Assembly (NCBI RefSeq): GCF_000341735.1
Contig: NZ_KB455576.1
Span: 18,732-82,731 of the forward strand
Length of the DNA stretch: 64,000 nt
Source of the DNA: Methylotuvimicrobium buryatense 5G
GTDB lineage: Bacteria; Pseudomonadota; Gammaproteobacteria; Methylococcales; Methylomonadaceae
Direction: 5' to 3'
The notes beneath the pieces are model-generated. The model did no database searches. It saw only the letters and a program-made list of their open reading frames with translations, and was not told where the DNA came from. A program made the translations under genes and the position numbers. This document shows, piece by piece, positions 41,359-50,729 of the stretch (the stretch's first letter is position 1; each line of letters begins with the position of its first letter).

Positions 41359-42189
41359 TCACCATTTTTTCGGATTGGTGGGTAGTGTGTCAGGCCCTCG
41401 CCCTTCTGTCGATGTGGCGTGTGCAGCTTGCTGCATAGCCTCAAGGTCCGCCTCCGCCTGCATCCTGGTTGCAATTGCGTTCTGCTGCGCGATCAACAGT
41501 CCACGTATCTGTAATAGCTGGTTTGCCTGTTGGCTCGCAAGCTGGTTGGCATAGCCAATGGCTTCCATTCGTCCGCCGGCGCTTTGAGCCGCTGATTGCA
41601 GTTGCTCTAATCGTCTTGAGTCGGACTTGAGCGCATCTTGTTGTTTATCCAGTCCACGAATAAGCGCATCGTTTGCCTTTTTTTGTGATTCGGATGCCAA
41701 GCGCCGGTTTTCGCTCATTGCCGCGAACTCGGCGTCACTGCATCCCTCATTCGAGAAACACGGCGAGTTACGGTAATAAGAAACGTCTTGGAATTTACTC
41801 AGGTAGCTATCGAGACTGCCGACTTGATTCTTATAATAGTTGAGTGTGTCGGTAGCGGTTATTAGACCATCGATCGTCGATTGTGCCTGATCCCAGATAT
41901 AAGCCGCCGGCGCTACCGTGTTCCGTATTTGATCCTCATATTGCCGCAATTGAGTCGCATATTGGTCAATTTGTTTCAGTGTTTGCGCGACCTCCTCTCC
42001 CGCTGACATAGCTGATTGAATCGCAGTTTCAATATTTTGCGTTAAATTGGTCATGTCAATTACAGCGGTTTGCGCGTGCGCCTGCTGCGTAATCGAAACC
42101 ACCAAAGTGATTTCGACTGCGGCCAGAAGGATTTTTTTAGCCGCTAAAATTTTATGCTGCATCGATGTTGTCAAAGAACTCTTTCTCAT
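41359..42189 (-). CDS. trbJ: TrbJ/VirB5-type periplasmic transfer protein
   Basis: A 276-residue protein with signal peptide (ILLAAVEITLVVSITQQAHA) and long coiled helices (LKQIDQYATQLRQYEDQI; SDSRRLEQLQSAAQSAG; QNAIATRMQAEADLEAMQQ), typical of TrbJ/VirB5 pilus-tip proteins. Start at 42189 follows GGAG. The last residues LPTNPKKW repeat the end of TrbK. Confidence 0.85.
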   Translation of the reverse strand: MRKSSLTTSMQHKILAAKKILLAAVEITLVVSITQQAHAQTAVIDMTNLTQNIETAIQSAMSAGEEVAQTLKQIDQYATQLRQYEDQIRNTVAPAAYIWDQAQSTIDGLITATDTLNYYKNQVGSLDSYLSKFQDVSYYRNSPCFSNEGCSDAEFAAMSENRRLASESQKKANDALIRGLDKQQDALKSDSRRLEQLQSAAQSAGGRMEAIGYANQLASQQANQLLQIRGLLIAQQNAIATRMQAEADLEAMQQAAHATSTEGRGPDTLPTNPKKW

Positions 42190-42259
42190 TTTATTCTCCA
42201 GTGTTTTGCATAGCCGGCCGCTCAACCCGACCCGCTACGCTCGGCGGTTAGGGTTAGGG

Positions 42260-43621
42260 TTAGTAATCAAACGGTTGATAAGGTTTTGAAAACGTCATGT
42301 CTTTCGTGACAATCACATTGAATCGATAGCCAGGGCGAATCTCCAGAGTTGGCGCTATGTTCATGTTTTTGGCAATCAATTGTGCGGTGACTTGGCCAAG
42401 TTGCTGGCCTAACGCCTCACTCAACGCGCTACTGGCATCCGGCCGGCCAAATGTCGCACTACTCTGATTTTGTCGCTGGCTGTAGGTTGTCGCCGCCGTT
42501 ACGGCCGACATTAGCAGCGCCGAGCTAAAGAGTCGGACGTAATGATGATTTTCCAGATCATTAAATCCAGCGTACCCCGCGCTGTCCGCTCCCGGCATCG
42601 CACCGATATCCAGCGCTTTCCCATCGGGGAAGACAATACGTTGCCAAGCGACAAGGACACGGGCTTGGCCATAGGCCACATCGCTCGAATACGTGCCGAC
42701 CAGACGCGATCCTTGCGGAATCAAGAGGTATTTTCCAACGGGTGTGTCGTACACGTTCTGCGCCACTTGCGCCATGATCTGTCCCGGTAGATCGGAGTTG
42801 ATTCCGGATATTAGCGTTGCCGGCACCACAAACCCGGCTCGCAGTTCATACTGTGAACGGGGGGCTTGCGTAGTCGATTCGAGTTGCCAACGATCACCGG
42901 CATTATTCGCAAATTGCGCGTAATCATTACCGGTTCCTTCGCTTGAGGTTCCGGTTTGTGGTGAAGCGGATGAATTCGCCGGCATCCCGCCGGTACTATT
43001 CAGGCTATGCCTACTGCGAAGATGATTTAATCGCTTTTGATACGCCGTTGATGGGTCCTCATGCTGTATCGAGTCTATTTCTTGGCGCACGGCGGATAAC
43101 CTAGCCAGCATGGCTTCGCGCGTTTTGGGCGTGTTAGCGCCCAAATTGGCATGACTGGATGACGAGCCGGAGCTTTTTGGCGCAATGACTTGCACGCCGG
43201 TTTTGGCTTTCACCGCTTCTTGAAACATTTGCAGTTTTGCTTGGCGGATACGCTCCGCTTCATCATCATGCGGCGGCTGCATAGGGGGAGCCGGTGGCCT
43301 GTCCAATGTTTCCGGACGCGCAATGAGTACCGGTTCGGGTTTCAGCATGGTTTCTTCAGCGGGCGGTATCAAAGGCGTGATTAATCCGTCCATGTGATCG
43401 CCGGCAATTTCCTTAGCGAACATCGACGTGTTGCCGGTTTTTAGATGCCGATCTTCCGCATCAGTCTGCTGGGCTGCACGATCCGCCGCGACAATCCCCA
43501 TCATAATTAAAAACGCCGTCAATACCCCGCCGAGTAGATACATGGGTAAATTGTTGACGCGGCGCACGCCAGCGCTTGGCGATGCGTCCGGTTCCATGTT
43601 GTCGATATCTTCTGTCATCAT
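42260..43621 (-). CDS. trbI: TrbI/VirB10-type channel protein
   Basis: A 453-residue protein. One N-terminal membrane helix (YLLGGVLTAFLIMMGIVAA), a Pro-rich periplasmic stretch (PPAPPMQPP), and the conserved C-terminal domain: AGFVVPATLISGINSDLPGQ, TPVGKYLLIPQGSRLVGTY, VLVAWQRIVFPDGKALDIG and the antenna region. It links inner and outer membranes in the secretion channel. Confidence 0.93.
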   Translation of the reverse strand: MMTEDIDNMEPDASPSAGVRRVNNLPMYLLGGVLTAFLIMMGIVAADRAAQQTDAEDRHLKTGNTSMFAKEIAGDHMDGLITPLIPPAEETMLKPEPVLIARPETLDRPPAPPMQPPHDDEAERIRQAKLQMFQEAVKAKTGVQVIAPKSSGSSSSHANLGANTPKTREAMLARLSAVRQEIDSIQHEDPSTAYQKRLNHLRSRHSLNSTGGMPANSSASPQTGTSSEGTGNDYAQFANNAGDRWQLESTTQAPRSQYELRAGFVVPATLISGINSDLPGQIMAQVAQNVYDTPVGKYLLIPQGSRLVGTYSSDVAYGQARVLVAWQRIVFPDGKALDIGAMPGADSAGYAGFNDLENHHYVRLFSSALLMSAVTAATTYSQRQNQSSATFGRPDASSALSEALGQQLGQVTAQLIAKNMNIAPTLEIRPGYRFNVIVTKDMTFSKPYQPFDY

Positions 43622-44053
43622 TTACTCCTTATGCGTCCAATAGCCGCCCGGCATCGCCATGCCGTTTTGCTCGATGTACGGGCGAGTAATGGATTCAGTA
43701 CCGACCCATAGGGTCAAATGGTATAAGTTGCCGTTTTCTCCCTTGACTTGACTGAGCACATAGCGCAATGGCAGTAGGGTATTGTCCTCTGTCGTGTTTG
43801 GGCTGAACTCCATGACGGCATAGCCGCTTTCGCGCAAGTTTTTTACCAGCGCATTCCCGAAAACATCCGGTGTCGTTTGTTTTAGCTCAAATTGTGTTTT
43901 TGCCGGCGGCCATAGCGTGGCGAGCTGCTTGACGGCATCGTCAGCCAGTTTTTGTTGATCTACTGAAACATTACGTAGATGGTTGCCGTATGGCGATGTC
44001 ACGCATCCTGCGAGAAATAGAGCGGCCAAAGCCGCTAGAGATATTGTGCGCAT
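43622..44053 (-). CDS. trbH: TrbH-like lipoprotein
   Basis: A 143-residue lipoprotein with lipobox FLAGC after a short signal peptide. The body (LRYVLSQVKGENGNLYHLTLWVG) is beta-rich. Position between trbG and trbI is that of TrbH in RK2, which stabilises the outer-membrane part of the channel. It starts five bases from trbG and abuts trbI. Confidence 0.8.
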   Translation of the reverse strand: MRTISLAALAALFLAGCVTSPYGNHLRNVSVDQQKLADDAVKQLATLWPPAKTQFELKQTTPDVFGNALVKNLRESGYAVMEFSPNTTEDNTLLPLRYVLSQVKGENGNLYHLTLWVGTESITRPYIEQNGMAMPGGYWTHKE

Positions 44054-44057
44054 ACGA

Positions 44058-44954
44058 TTATTGCTCCCGTCTGATGGTTACTCGGTCTTGGCTTCTGCCA
44101 ACGCCGGAAATCAAGATGGCCTGGTCAAATACCGTGTCCACGATGTAGCGGTCGCCTTGAACACGGTAATTCACTATGACGGTCTCATCATCCGAGAACA
44201 GGCCGCCTTCTTTGCGCAAGACCAACAGCGTCGGCGCTTCGGTCTGCGCCATCGCCTTCGGCATTTGTAAGATGGTTTTACTTCCATCGTTAAAGACGCG
44301 AATCGGACGCCATGCGGCATCACCGTCCAGCTCATAGTTGAAATTCAGATCGCCCAGGTACTCGCCTGTTTGCGGGAGGATTTTTTGTTCGCGCGCTTGT
44401 GTTTCCCGCGTTTGGATCGCATCCCATTTGGCGAGAGCATCTTCCGGGTAGGTGAACGCAACCTGCGGCATGTACTCTGTGCGGTGCGAGCGCAACTTGA
44501 AATGATACGTGCGGCGGTTTGTCGTCACGACCAGACTGGTCTCCAATCCCACATCCATCGGTTTGATGATGAGATGTTGCGTTTCGGCCGGTCCGCTGCC
44601 GGTGATGGCCGGTTCCACAGTCCAGCGGGCCGTGTCGCCCAGATGGATCGAATTGACCAGTTCTCCGGCTTGTAGGGCCACGTCACAGACCTGAAGAACC
44701 GCGCAAACGATACTGGGCTGTTGTGCGCCGTATATGAAATGGATGGCCCCATTGGCACCGGATACTGGCTTTATGCCGTTGGATTTTCCGGCTTCCCAGC
44801 GTTTCGCAATCGCGAGAGCCGTCTTTTCTTGTGCGGTTAGCTTTGGGTTGTTTTTCGAAAAATATTTGTCGGCCAGATCGTCGCCGGGAACGGCCAGGAT
44901 GGGTTCCGACACCGCCATAGCGGCGGCCAGAAGGGTGATCATATGTTTTTTCAT
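44058..44954 (-). CDS. trbG: TrbG/VirB9-type outer-membrane complex protein
   Basis: A 298-residue protein with signal peptide (HMITLLAAAMAVSEPILA). The VirB9/CagX signature is visible: IHFIYGAQQPSIVCAVLQVCDVALQAGE, HLGDTARWTVEPAITGSG, then NFNYELDGDAAWRPIRVFNDGSKTILQMP and a C-terminal NYRVQGDRYIVDTVFDQAILISG. It builds the outer ring with TrbI. I prefer the start at 44954 because it begins the signal peptide. Confidence 0.93.
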   Translation of the reverse strand: MKKHMITLLAAAMAVSEPILAVPGDDLADKYFSKNNPKLTAQEKTALAIAKRWEAGKSNGIKPVSGANGAIHFIYGAQQPSIVCAVLQVCDVALQAGELVNSIHLGDTARWTVEPAITGSGPAETQHLIIKPMDVGLETSLVVTTNRRTYHFKLRSHRTEYMPQVAFTYPEDALAKWDAIQTRETQAREQKILPQTGEYLGDLNFNYELDGDAAWRPIRVFNDGSKTILQMPKAMAQTEAPTLLVLRKEGGLFSDDETVIVNYRVQGDRYIVDTVFDQAILISGVGRSQDRVTIRREQ

Positions 44955-44974
44955 GGTGAATAGTCTCATTATCA

Positions 44975-45715
44975 TTATTTCGAGGAAGTGATGATCGACC
45001 AGGAATAATCACGCACATAGATACCGAGCGGATTGTTGCGTAATTGCTCGTCTGTTGTTTGAGATGTAGGCGAGGCGATATAGACATTAACTAATGCCCG
45101 CATATTGACCGGCTGACTTTTTAGAACGCCTTGCCGATCGCGAAGGGTTTCTACCCATTCGACCTGCCAGGTATCCGGCGATTGCGGCAGCACGGACTTG
45201 ATTTCGGTGCTGACCATTTCCTTCACGGCACGTTTGAACGGGCTGGAATCGGGCGTTCCGTTCAGCCATTCGTTCATTTTTTGGGTTGCGGGATCATTAG
45301 GCGATAACATTGCGTAGACGCGAAATACCGCTTTCCGCTGTAATGCGACATCCGGCGTGACCATACGGGCATTAGCGATGAAATCGGCTATAGACGCATG
45401 AATAACGCGGGGATCGGCGGTAGAACCCGCTGTCGTCGGTCCGACGGCAATGGTCTGGCCATGCTTGTCAACCTCGATAATATAAGGGATGAACTTAGAT
45501 TGACTGCCTATATGGATGATTCCACCAACACCGGCCAGCGCAATCAACAACGAGAGAATACCGACAACTTGCCAGGTCTGCCGTGACGACACGACCGAAC
45601 CGACATGCTCATTCCATGTGCGCCGGGCAGTCAGGTACGGGTTAGTGTCCTCGTTTTTGGGTTTATTGATAGGCCGAGAGTCAACTGGTTTTTTCTTGGA
45701 TAGAATCAGGCTCAT
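44975..45715 (-). CDS. trbF: TrbF/VirB8-type inner-membrane assembly protein
   Basis: A 246-residue bitopic protein: cytoplasmic Lys/Pro-rich start, one helix (VVGILSLLIALAGVGGIIHIG), and a VirB8-like periplasmic NTF2 fold (FIPYIIEVDKHGQT, IHASIADFIANARMVTPD, WQVEWVETLRDRQG). It nucleates the mating channel. It overlaps trbE by four bases. Confidence 0.92.
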   Translation of the reverse strand: MSLILSKKKPVDSRPINKPKNEDTNPYLTARRTWNEHVGSVVSSRQTWQVVGILSLLIALAGVGGIIHIGSQSKFIPYIIEVDKHGQTIAVGPTTAGSTADPRVIHASIADFIANARMVTPDVALQRKAVFRVYAMLSPNDPATQKMNEWLNGTPDSSPFKRAVKEMVSTEIKSVLPQSPDTWQVEWVETLRDRQGVLKSQPVNMRALVNVYIASPTSQTTDEQLRNNPLGIYVRDYSWSIITSSK

Positions 45716-48255
45716 ATTGCGGGCTCCAGGTAGTCATTGAGTTTCAGTCCACGCCCGGCGAGCCATTCATGAACCCACCGATCGCCGAATTTGGTTTCCA
45801 GGCTCTTGATGGCGGCAACGGAATCCTTGTCCGATGCACCGGCAAGTGACAGGGCAAGCGGTCCGAGAGCGAGGTCGTAGAGACGGCGGCCATATTCGGA
45901 AACGTAGTAATATTGCTGTTTCGGAATGGCGGTCGCCAAAATTTCGATTTGGCGGGCATTAAGGCCCATACGACGGTAGAGGGCTGCCGTGTCTTCGTCG
46001 CGGGCATACACGTTGGGCAGGAAGATTTTGGTGGCTGTCGATTCAACGATGACATCCAAGATACCCGAGTTGGCCGCGTCAGACAGGCTTTGCGTCGCCA
46101 TCAAGACAAGGCAATTGGCTTTGCGCAAGACTTTGAGCCATTCACGGATTTTGTCGCGAAAGACCGGATGCCCAAGCATCAACCAGGCTTCGTCCAGGAT
46201 GATGACGGCCGGTTGGCCGTGGAGTGATCGCTCTATTCTGCGAAATAGATACAACAGCACGGGGAGCGCGAATTTATCGCCTAATCCCATCAGCTCCTCG
46301 ATTTCAAACGTCGTAAATGAGGACAGAGAGAGTCCATCCTCTTCGGCGTCCAACAGATAGCCCATAGATGAACCGATAGTGTATTGCTGTAGCGCCTCAC
46401 GAATCGGTAAGTCTTGTACGGTCGTGCTGAAATCGGATAGTGTGCGGGACTGAGTGCCGCTCATGCTCAGGATGGCATGGCCTATTTTATTGCGTTGCTC
46501 GGGCGTGGTTATCAAACCGTTCAACGCCAGGATCGTATCTATCCATTCCATTGCCCAAGCCCGGTCGCCCCGCGTTTCTAAGAATTGCAATGGACAAAAT
46601 GCGAGTGATTCGCCGTCCCCCGCCACTGAAAAATGCAGCCCACCAACGGCCTTGGTAAGCGGATAAATTGACATACCCTTATCGAATGCGTAGATCGACA
46701 TGCCGGCATAACGTCGTAATTGTGCGGCGATAATGGCTAGATGCGTCGATTTACCCGCACCTGTGGGTCCAAACATAAAAGTATGGCCGACATCGCGGAC
46801 ATGCAGATTCAGTCGGAAAGGTGTGGCCCCGTGAGTCACGCAGTGCATCAGTGCCTGAGACATGGGCGGATACAGCGGACAAGGGGCTGTTGCACTACCC
46901 GTCCAGATCGTTGACGTGGGCAACAGATCGGCGAGGTTCATCGTGTTGATGAGGGGCCGGCGAACATTCTCGACACCGTGACCCGGTAAGCTGCCTAGAT
47001 ACGCATCCATTGTGTTGGTGGTCTCTATACGCGCGACAAAACCGAGACGGTTTATCGCCTTTTCTACCTGCCGTGCGATTGCCTCAAGTCGCGTTCTATC
47101 CTCATGCATCAAAATAACGACACTGGTGTAATAGCCCATCGCGACAAAGCCGCTGTTCACCTCGGCTATCGCTGATTCGGCATCCTCTACCATCGACAGA
47201 GCATCCTGATCGATAGGTCCGGTATTGGTATTAAAAACTTGGTCGAAGAATCCGCGCACTTTTTGGCGCCACTTTTTACGGAATTTGTCCAGGTGGGCAA
47301 CCGCCTCATGCTGATCCATGAAAATAAACCGGGATGACCAGCGGTAGTCGCAGGATAATTCGCCCAGAGCGCTTAAGATTCCGGGAGTTGACTCCAGCGG
47401 GAACCCTTCGATCGCGACGACTTGCATAAGAGAGCGGCCTATTTTTGGCACGACCCCGGTACGCAGTTCTTGCCCGCCAATGAGAGCATCCAGATACATG
47501 GGGTTGCTGGGGAGCTGTACGGGATGATGCTTGCCGGTAATGCAAAATTGTATCCAGCTCAAAAAATCATCATGCGTAACAGACGTTCCCTCCTCCGTAA
47601 CGACCTTTTGACCTCTGAGCCGTGTCATCGTAATAGCCGTTGACAGGCGTTCCTCTATCGACGTTATTTCACGTTTGAATTGAGTGATGAGCCCCGTGGT
47701 ACGGGCTCTGTGATTCGGCGCCGGCGTGTTGTCATCGAACATGAGCTCGACAAATTTACGTTGCGCTAGAACCGGCGGAAACCAGGTCAGCGTTAATACG
47801 AAATAACCCTCGTACATCGTTCCCAAGCGCTCGAATAGCCTGCGTCGCTCTTCATCGATCGCGGCGGATACCGGATCGGGGAAATGCGACAAACCCAATT
47901 CAGCGTAATTAGGGGCTGGGCGGCGCACCGCATCGACGTGTACCATCCACCCACTGCCGAGGCCGACAAGGGCTTGATTGATGCGGAAAGACACCATTTC
48001 GCGCTGCTCATCGGTGCTGCTCGCGTTGTCATCCCCTTTGTATATCCATGCCGCCATAAATGAGCCGTTTTTACCGACAATGACACCGTCATCGACGACG
48101 GCGGCATAATTAAGCAGATCGCCCAGCCCGGCGTCCTTGGATCGATGCTTTTTGAGCTTCAGCTCCGCATCGACCGACCGGATGCGGGCGAACAGCATAA
48201 GCAGCAGGACGGCACCGAGTACAGCAATCATAATCGCGAGTACTTCGATCATCAT
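45712..48255 (-). CDS. trbE: TrbE/VirB4-type conjugation ATPase
   Basis: An 847-residue ATPase, close to RK2 TrbE in length. The N-terminal CagE/TrbE domain is followed by Walker A GPTGAGKSTHLAI near residue 497 and Walker B PAVIILDEAWLMLGH; YVSEYGRRLYDL is near the end. An N-terminal hydrophobic segment (VLAIMIAVLGAVLLLMLFA) anchors it. It powers pilus assembly and substrate transfer. Confidence 0.95.
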   Translation of the reverse strand: MMIEVLAIMIAVLGAVLLLMLFARIRSVDAELKLKKHRSKDAGLGDLLNYAAVVDDGVIVGKNGSFMAAWIYKGDDNASSTDEQREMVSFRINQALVGLGSGWMVHVDAVRRPAPNYAELGLSHFPDPVSAAIDEERRRLFERLGTMYEGYFVLTLTWFPPVLAQRKFVELMFDDNTPAPNHRARTTGLITQFKREITSIEERLSTAITMTRLRGQKVVTEEGTSVTHDDFLSWIQFCITGKHHPVQLPSNPMYLDALIGGQELRTGVVPKIGRSLMQVVAIEGFPLESTPGILSALGELSCDYRWSSRFIFMDQHEAVAHLDKFRKKWRQKVRGFFDQVFNTNTGPIDQDALSMVEDAESAIAEVNSGFVAMGYYTSVVILMHEDRTRLEAIARQVEKAINRLGFVARIETTNTMDAYLGSLPGHGVENVRRPLINTMNLADLLPTSTIWTGSATAPCPLYPPMSQALMHCVTHGATPFRLNLHVRDVGHTFMFGPTGAGKSTHLAIIAAQLRRYAGMSIYAFDKGMSIYPLTKAVGGLHFSVAGDGESLAFCPLQFLETRGDRAWAMEWIDTILALNGLITTPEQRNKIGHAILSMSGTQSRTLSDFSTTVQDLPIREALQQYTIGSSMGYLLDAEEDGLSLSSFTTFEIEELMGLGDKFALPVLLYLFRRIERSLHGQPAVIILDEAWLMLGHPVFRDKIREWLKVLRKANCLVLMATQSLSDAANSGILDVIVESTATKIFLPNVYARDEDTAALYRRMGLNARQIEILATAIPKQQYYYVSEYGRRLYDLALGPLALSLAGASDKDSVAAIKSLETKFGDRWVHEWLAGRGLKLNDYLEPAI

Positions 48256-48563
48256 TGATATTGCTCCCCTTGGGTATTGGTATTGTCACGAAACGGCGTA
48301 CTACGCGGCGGGTAATACTTCTTGTAGCGACGGCTCCGCAGATAAACGTAGCGCAGCTTAGGATCGCTCTTTGCCATGAGACGGAACACAAAGAGTGCGC
48401 CGAACCAAAGACAGACGCCGAATACCGTAGCCCTCATGTCCTGAGCACTGAAAATAAGCGCTCCGGCGAGCAGTCCCGAGAACATCACCAATTCCCGATC
48501 CCCGCCCATGAATAGGTTGTCTCTATTGCCGGCCCGACGAATGGGAATCGTGCGACCGGCCAT
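48252..48563 (-). CDS. trbD: TrbD/VirB3-type inner-membrane protein
   Basis: A 103-residue protein with two membrane helices (ELVMFSGLLAGALIFS and FGVCLWFGALFVFRLMA) and a C-terminal RYVYLRSRRYKKYYPPRSTPF, typical of TrbD. It overlaps trbE by four bases and sits between trbC and trbE as in IncP-1. Confidence 0.9.
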   Translation of the reverse strand: MAGRTIPIRRAGNRDNLFMGGDRELVMFSGLLAGALIFSAQDMRATVFGVCLWFGALFVFRLMAKSDPKLRYVYLRSRRYKKYYPPRSTPFRDNTNTQGEQYQ

Positions 48564-48564
48564 G

Positions 48565-48987
48565 TTACACAGCCCTTCCGGTAGCGATAGATGCCGCGTT
48601 GTGAGCGTAATTGACTAAACCGTCAGACAGTAAGGCTATTTCGGCGCCGCGACCAAAGAAGGTACCCATCATATTTTGGGCGCCGACCAGTAACGCCATG
48701 ACCAGGACGATAAAAATCAACGTTCTGAAAAAACCGTTCAGTTCGCCGCCGAAAATAAGCACGCCGCCGGCAACCACAATGCCGATAATCGAGAGCGCAA
48801 ACGCCACCGGACCGGTAACGGAATTGCGCAGATTCGTCAGCCAACTCTCATAGGGCAGCGAGCCGCCGGTGCCTTCCGACGCAAAGGCCGGTTGCGGCAA
48901 AAAGATAACGGCCATGAGCAGTACGAATAGGCTCAGGTACAAAACGCTGTTACGGTCGTTCTGAAGCGATGGAATTGCGAATTGCAT
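48565..48987 (-). CDS. trbC: TrbC/VirB2-type prepilin
   Basis: A 140-residue protein: long signal peptide ([21 protein letters not shown]), then mature region with two hydrophobic helices ([21 protein letters not shown] and [17 protein letters not shown]). In RK2 such prepilin is trimmed and cyclised into the sex pilus subunit. Lies between trbB and trbD. Confidence 0.9.
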   Translation of the reverse strand: MQFAIPSLQNDRNSVLYLSLFVLLMAVIFLPQPAFASEGTGGSLPYESWLTNLRNSVTGPVAFALSIIGIVVAGGVLIFGGELNGFFRTLIFIVLVMALLVGAQNMMGTFFGRGAEIALLSDGLVNYAHNAASIATGRAV

Positions 48988-48998
48988 AGATGTTTCTC

Positions 48999-49961
48999 CT
49001 AAAGTGATCTTGTGTTGTATTGGCCGCCGTGGTATCCGGAAACCTCAATAATTTCCTGAATACGACGACCTTCCGGGGTTCTGGCGATATGCACGACAAC
49101 ATGAACCGCCTCGCCGATGAGCGGTTCGATGGGTTTGGGGGAATCGGGATGCATGCTGATGAGCATGGCCAACCGATCAAGTCCGGCTCTGGCGTTATTG
49201 GCATGCAGTGTTGCCGCCCCGCCTTCATGGCCGGTATTCCAGGCCATTAACAAATCGAGCGCTTCCGGGCCGCGCACTTCACCGACTAAAATCCGGTCCG
49301 GGCGCATACGCAGCGTGGTTTTCAATAGCGCCGTCATTGTGACGTCGATGCTGGTGTGGTACTGGACGTAATTCTCCGCAGCACATTGGATTTCGCCGGT
49401 GTCCTCGATGATGAAGACGCGTTCAGTCGGATCGTTAGCCACCATCTGATTGATAATCGCATTGACCAGAGTCGTCTTGCCTGAGCCCGTGCCACCGATA
49501 ACCAGAATGTTTCGGTGTGCGGCAACTGATTCAATAATCACTTGGCGTTGTCCGGGGGTCATTATTCCGCCCTCGACATATTGCTCTAACGTGAAAATGG
49601 CAACCGCCTTCTTCCGGATGGCAAAAGTCGGGGCCGGAACAATCGGTGGAAGCTGACCGGCAAAGCGAGAACCATCTAACGGCAGCTCTCCTTCAAGTAT
49701 CGGTTTTTGACGAGTCACTTCTTTGCCGTGATAACCGGCAATGGTTTCGATGATGGCTTGCGCCTGCGCAACGCGCATGGTGCCGATACATTGCATGGGC
49801 TCGCCAAGCCGCTCTTGCCACAGCTTGCCGTCCGCATTGAGCATGATTTCAACAGTTTTCGGATCGTATAGAGCCGACAAGAGTGACGCTCCCATGTCGC
49901 GTTCCAACTTACGTTTGGCTCGATCACGGGTGCTGTCATGGTTATCGTTTAATGAGGTCAT
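48999..49961 (-). CDS. trbB: TrbB/VirB11-type secretion ATPase
   Basis: A 320-residue hexameric ATPase, the same length I recall for RK2 TrbB. Walker A is [16 protein letters not shown], the Asp box is [10 protein letters not shown], Walker B region is [19 protein letters not shown], and the His box is [14 protein letters not shown]. Start at 49961 (MTSLNDNHD) is preceded by AGGAT. First structural gene of the trb operon. Confidence 0.95.
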   Translation of the reverse strand: MTSLNDNHDSTRDRAKRKLERDMGASLLSALYDPKTVEIMLNADGKLWQERLGEPMQCIGTMRVAQAQAIIETIAGYHGKEVTRQKPILEGELPLDGSRFAGQLPPIVPAPTFAIRKKAVAIFTLEQYVEGGIMTPGQRQVIIESVAAHRNILVIGGTGSGKTTLVNAIINQMVANDPTERVFIIEDTGEIQCAAENYVQYHTSIDVTMTALLKTTLRMRPDRILVGEVRGPEALDLLMAWNTGHEGGAATLHANNARAGLDRLAMLISMHPDSPKPIEPLIGEAVHVVVHIARTPEGRRIQEIIEVSGYHGGQYNTRSL

Positions 49962-50002
49962 CGTTATCCTGCAGATCTGCGGATTTAGGTCATGTCTTTT
50001 GA

Positions 50003-50037
50003 TAGATACGATATACCGAAACAATAAAAAATGCAAC
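50003..50037 (-). promoter_or_regulatory. Putative trbB promoter
   Basis: On the minus strand TTGCAT and TATCGT are 17 bp apart, about 45 bases before the trbB start. A perfect hairpin CCGGGATG/CATCCCGG lies upstream at 50096-50115, then a KorB operator at 50129-50141, as in IncP-1 plasmids. Confidence 0.45.
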
Positions 50038-50128
50038 GGTATAGCGAAATTTTTTCAGGTTGTGGTATCTTTGAGATGTCTGGATATAGTCATGAACCGG
50101 GATGGTGTCATCCCGGTGAAATGCGAAT

Positions 50129-50141
50129 TTTAGCGGCTAAA
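50129..50141. promoter_or_regulatory. KorB operator
   Basis: TTTAGCGGCTAAA, an exact match to the IncP-1 KorB operator consensus TTTAGCSGCTAAA, placed between trbA and trbB. Confidence 0.85.
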
Positions 50142-50187
50142 GTTTCCTTATTAGCTTTGGATGAAGGTTTATTGTATTGGCGTTATA

Positions 50188-50550
50188 TTAAGATTGTCTT
50201 ATTTTAGCCCTGGTTTCTTCGCCCCATTTTTTGACGATAAAGGCTTTGACTTCGGGGAGAATAACAGACACGCGCTCGTATCCCGGTGGCAGGCTATGCA
50301 TAGCCGTACCGCCCGCCAGCTCATCGAGCGCTGCCTTGTCCAAGTCAGTTGATTCGAGCAGAAGAGGCAACGGAACTTCTAACGCCTTTGCTATAGCCTC
50401 CATTACCTTAAGCGATGGATTGCCGGTACCCGATGTTAGATCGGATAAAAACGAGTTCGACACTCCGGATAGGTCATGTAATTCTTTTTTGGACATTCCA
50501 CGCTCGTCCAAAATACGAAGAATGTTGGTAAAGAATATGTAGTTGTACAC
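50188..50550 (-). CDS. trbA: TrbA-like repressor of the trb operon
   Basis: A 120-residue protein. An N-terminal XRE-type HTH (GMSKKELHDLSGVSNSFLSDLTSGTGNPSLKVMEAIAKAL) is followed by LPLLLESTDLDKAALDELAG and a C-terminal PPGYERVSVILPEVKAFIVKKWG that is shared with KorA. This is the exact design of IncP-1 TrbA. It uses a GTG start. It represses trb promoters and helps coordinate transfer with replication. Confidence 0.9.
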   Translation of the reverse strand: MYNYIFFTNILRILDERGMSKKELHDLSGVSNSFLSDLTSGTGNPSLKVMEAIAKALEVPLPLLLESTDLDKAALDELAGGTAMHSLPPGYERVSVILPEVKAFIVKKWGEETRAKIRQS

Positions 50551-50578
50551 TGAGTTTACCTTGTTAAGTTTGGCCTAT

Positions 50579-50625
50579 TTTAGCCGCTAAAATAATATTG
50601 ACGATAATTAAAGGTTTAGCTAAAC
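50579..50625. promoter_or_regulatory. KorB and KorA operators in the trbA-repA divergent promoter
   Basis: TTTAGCCGCTAAA at 50579-50591 is a perfect KorB site, and GTTTAGCTAAAC at 50614-50625 is a perfect KorA site. A -35 TTGACG at 50599 and -10 TAAACT at 50621 face the replication gene, with the KorA site covering the -10, as KorA does at trfA in RK2. Confidence 0.85.
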
Positions 50626-50729
50626 TTCAATTCGATAAATAAGACGCCTCTCTGTAAGTCATAATAATCGATCAACACGAAGGACCAACAAAATGCGAAT
50701 CATTAAACACCAAAAGATAGGAAATTGCC

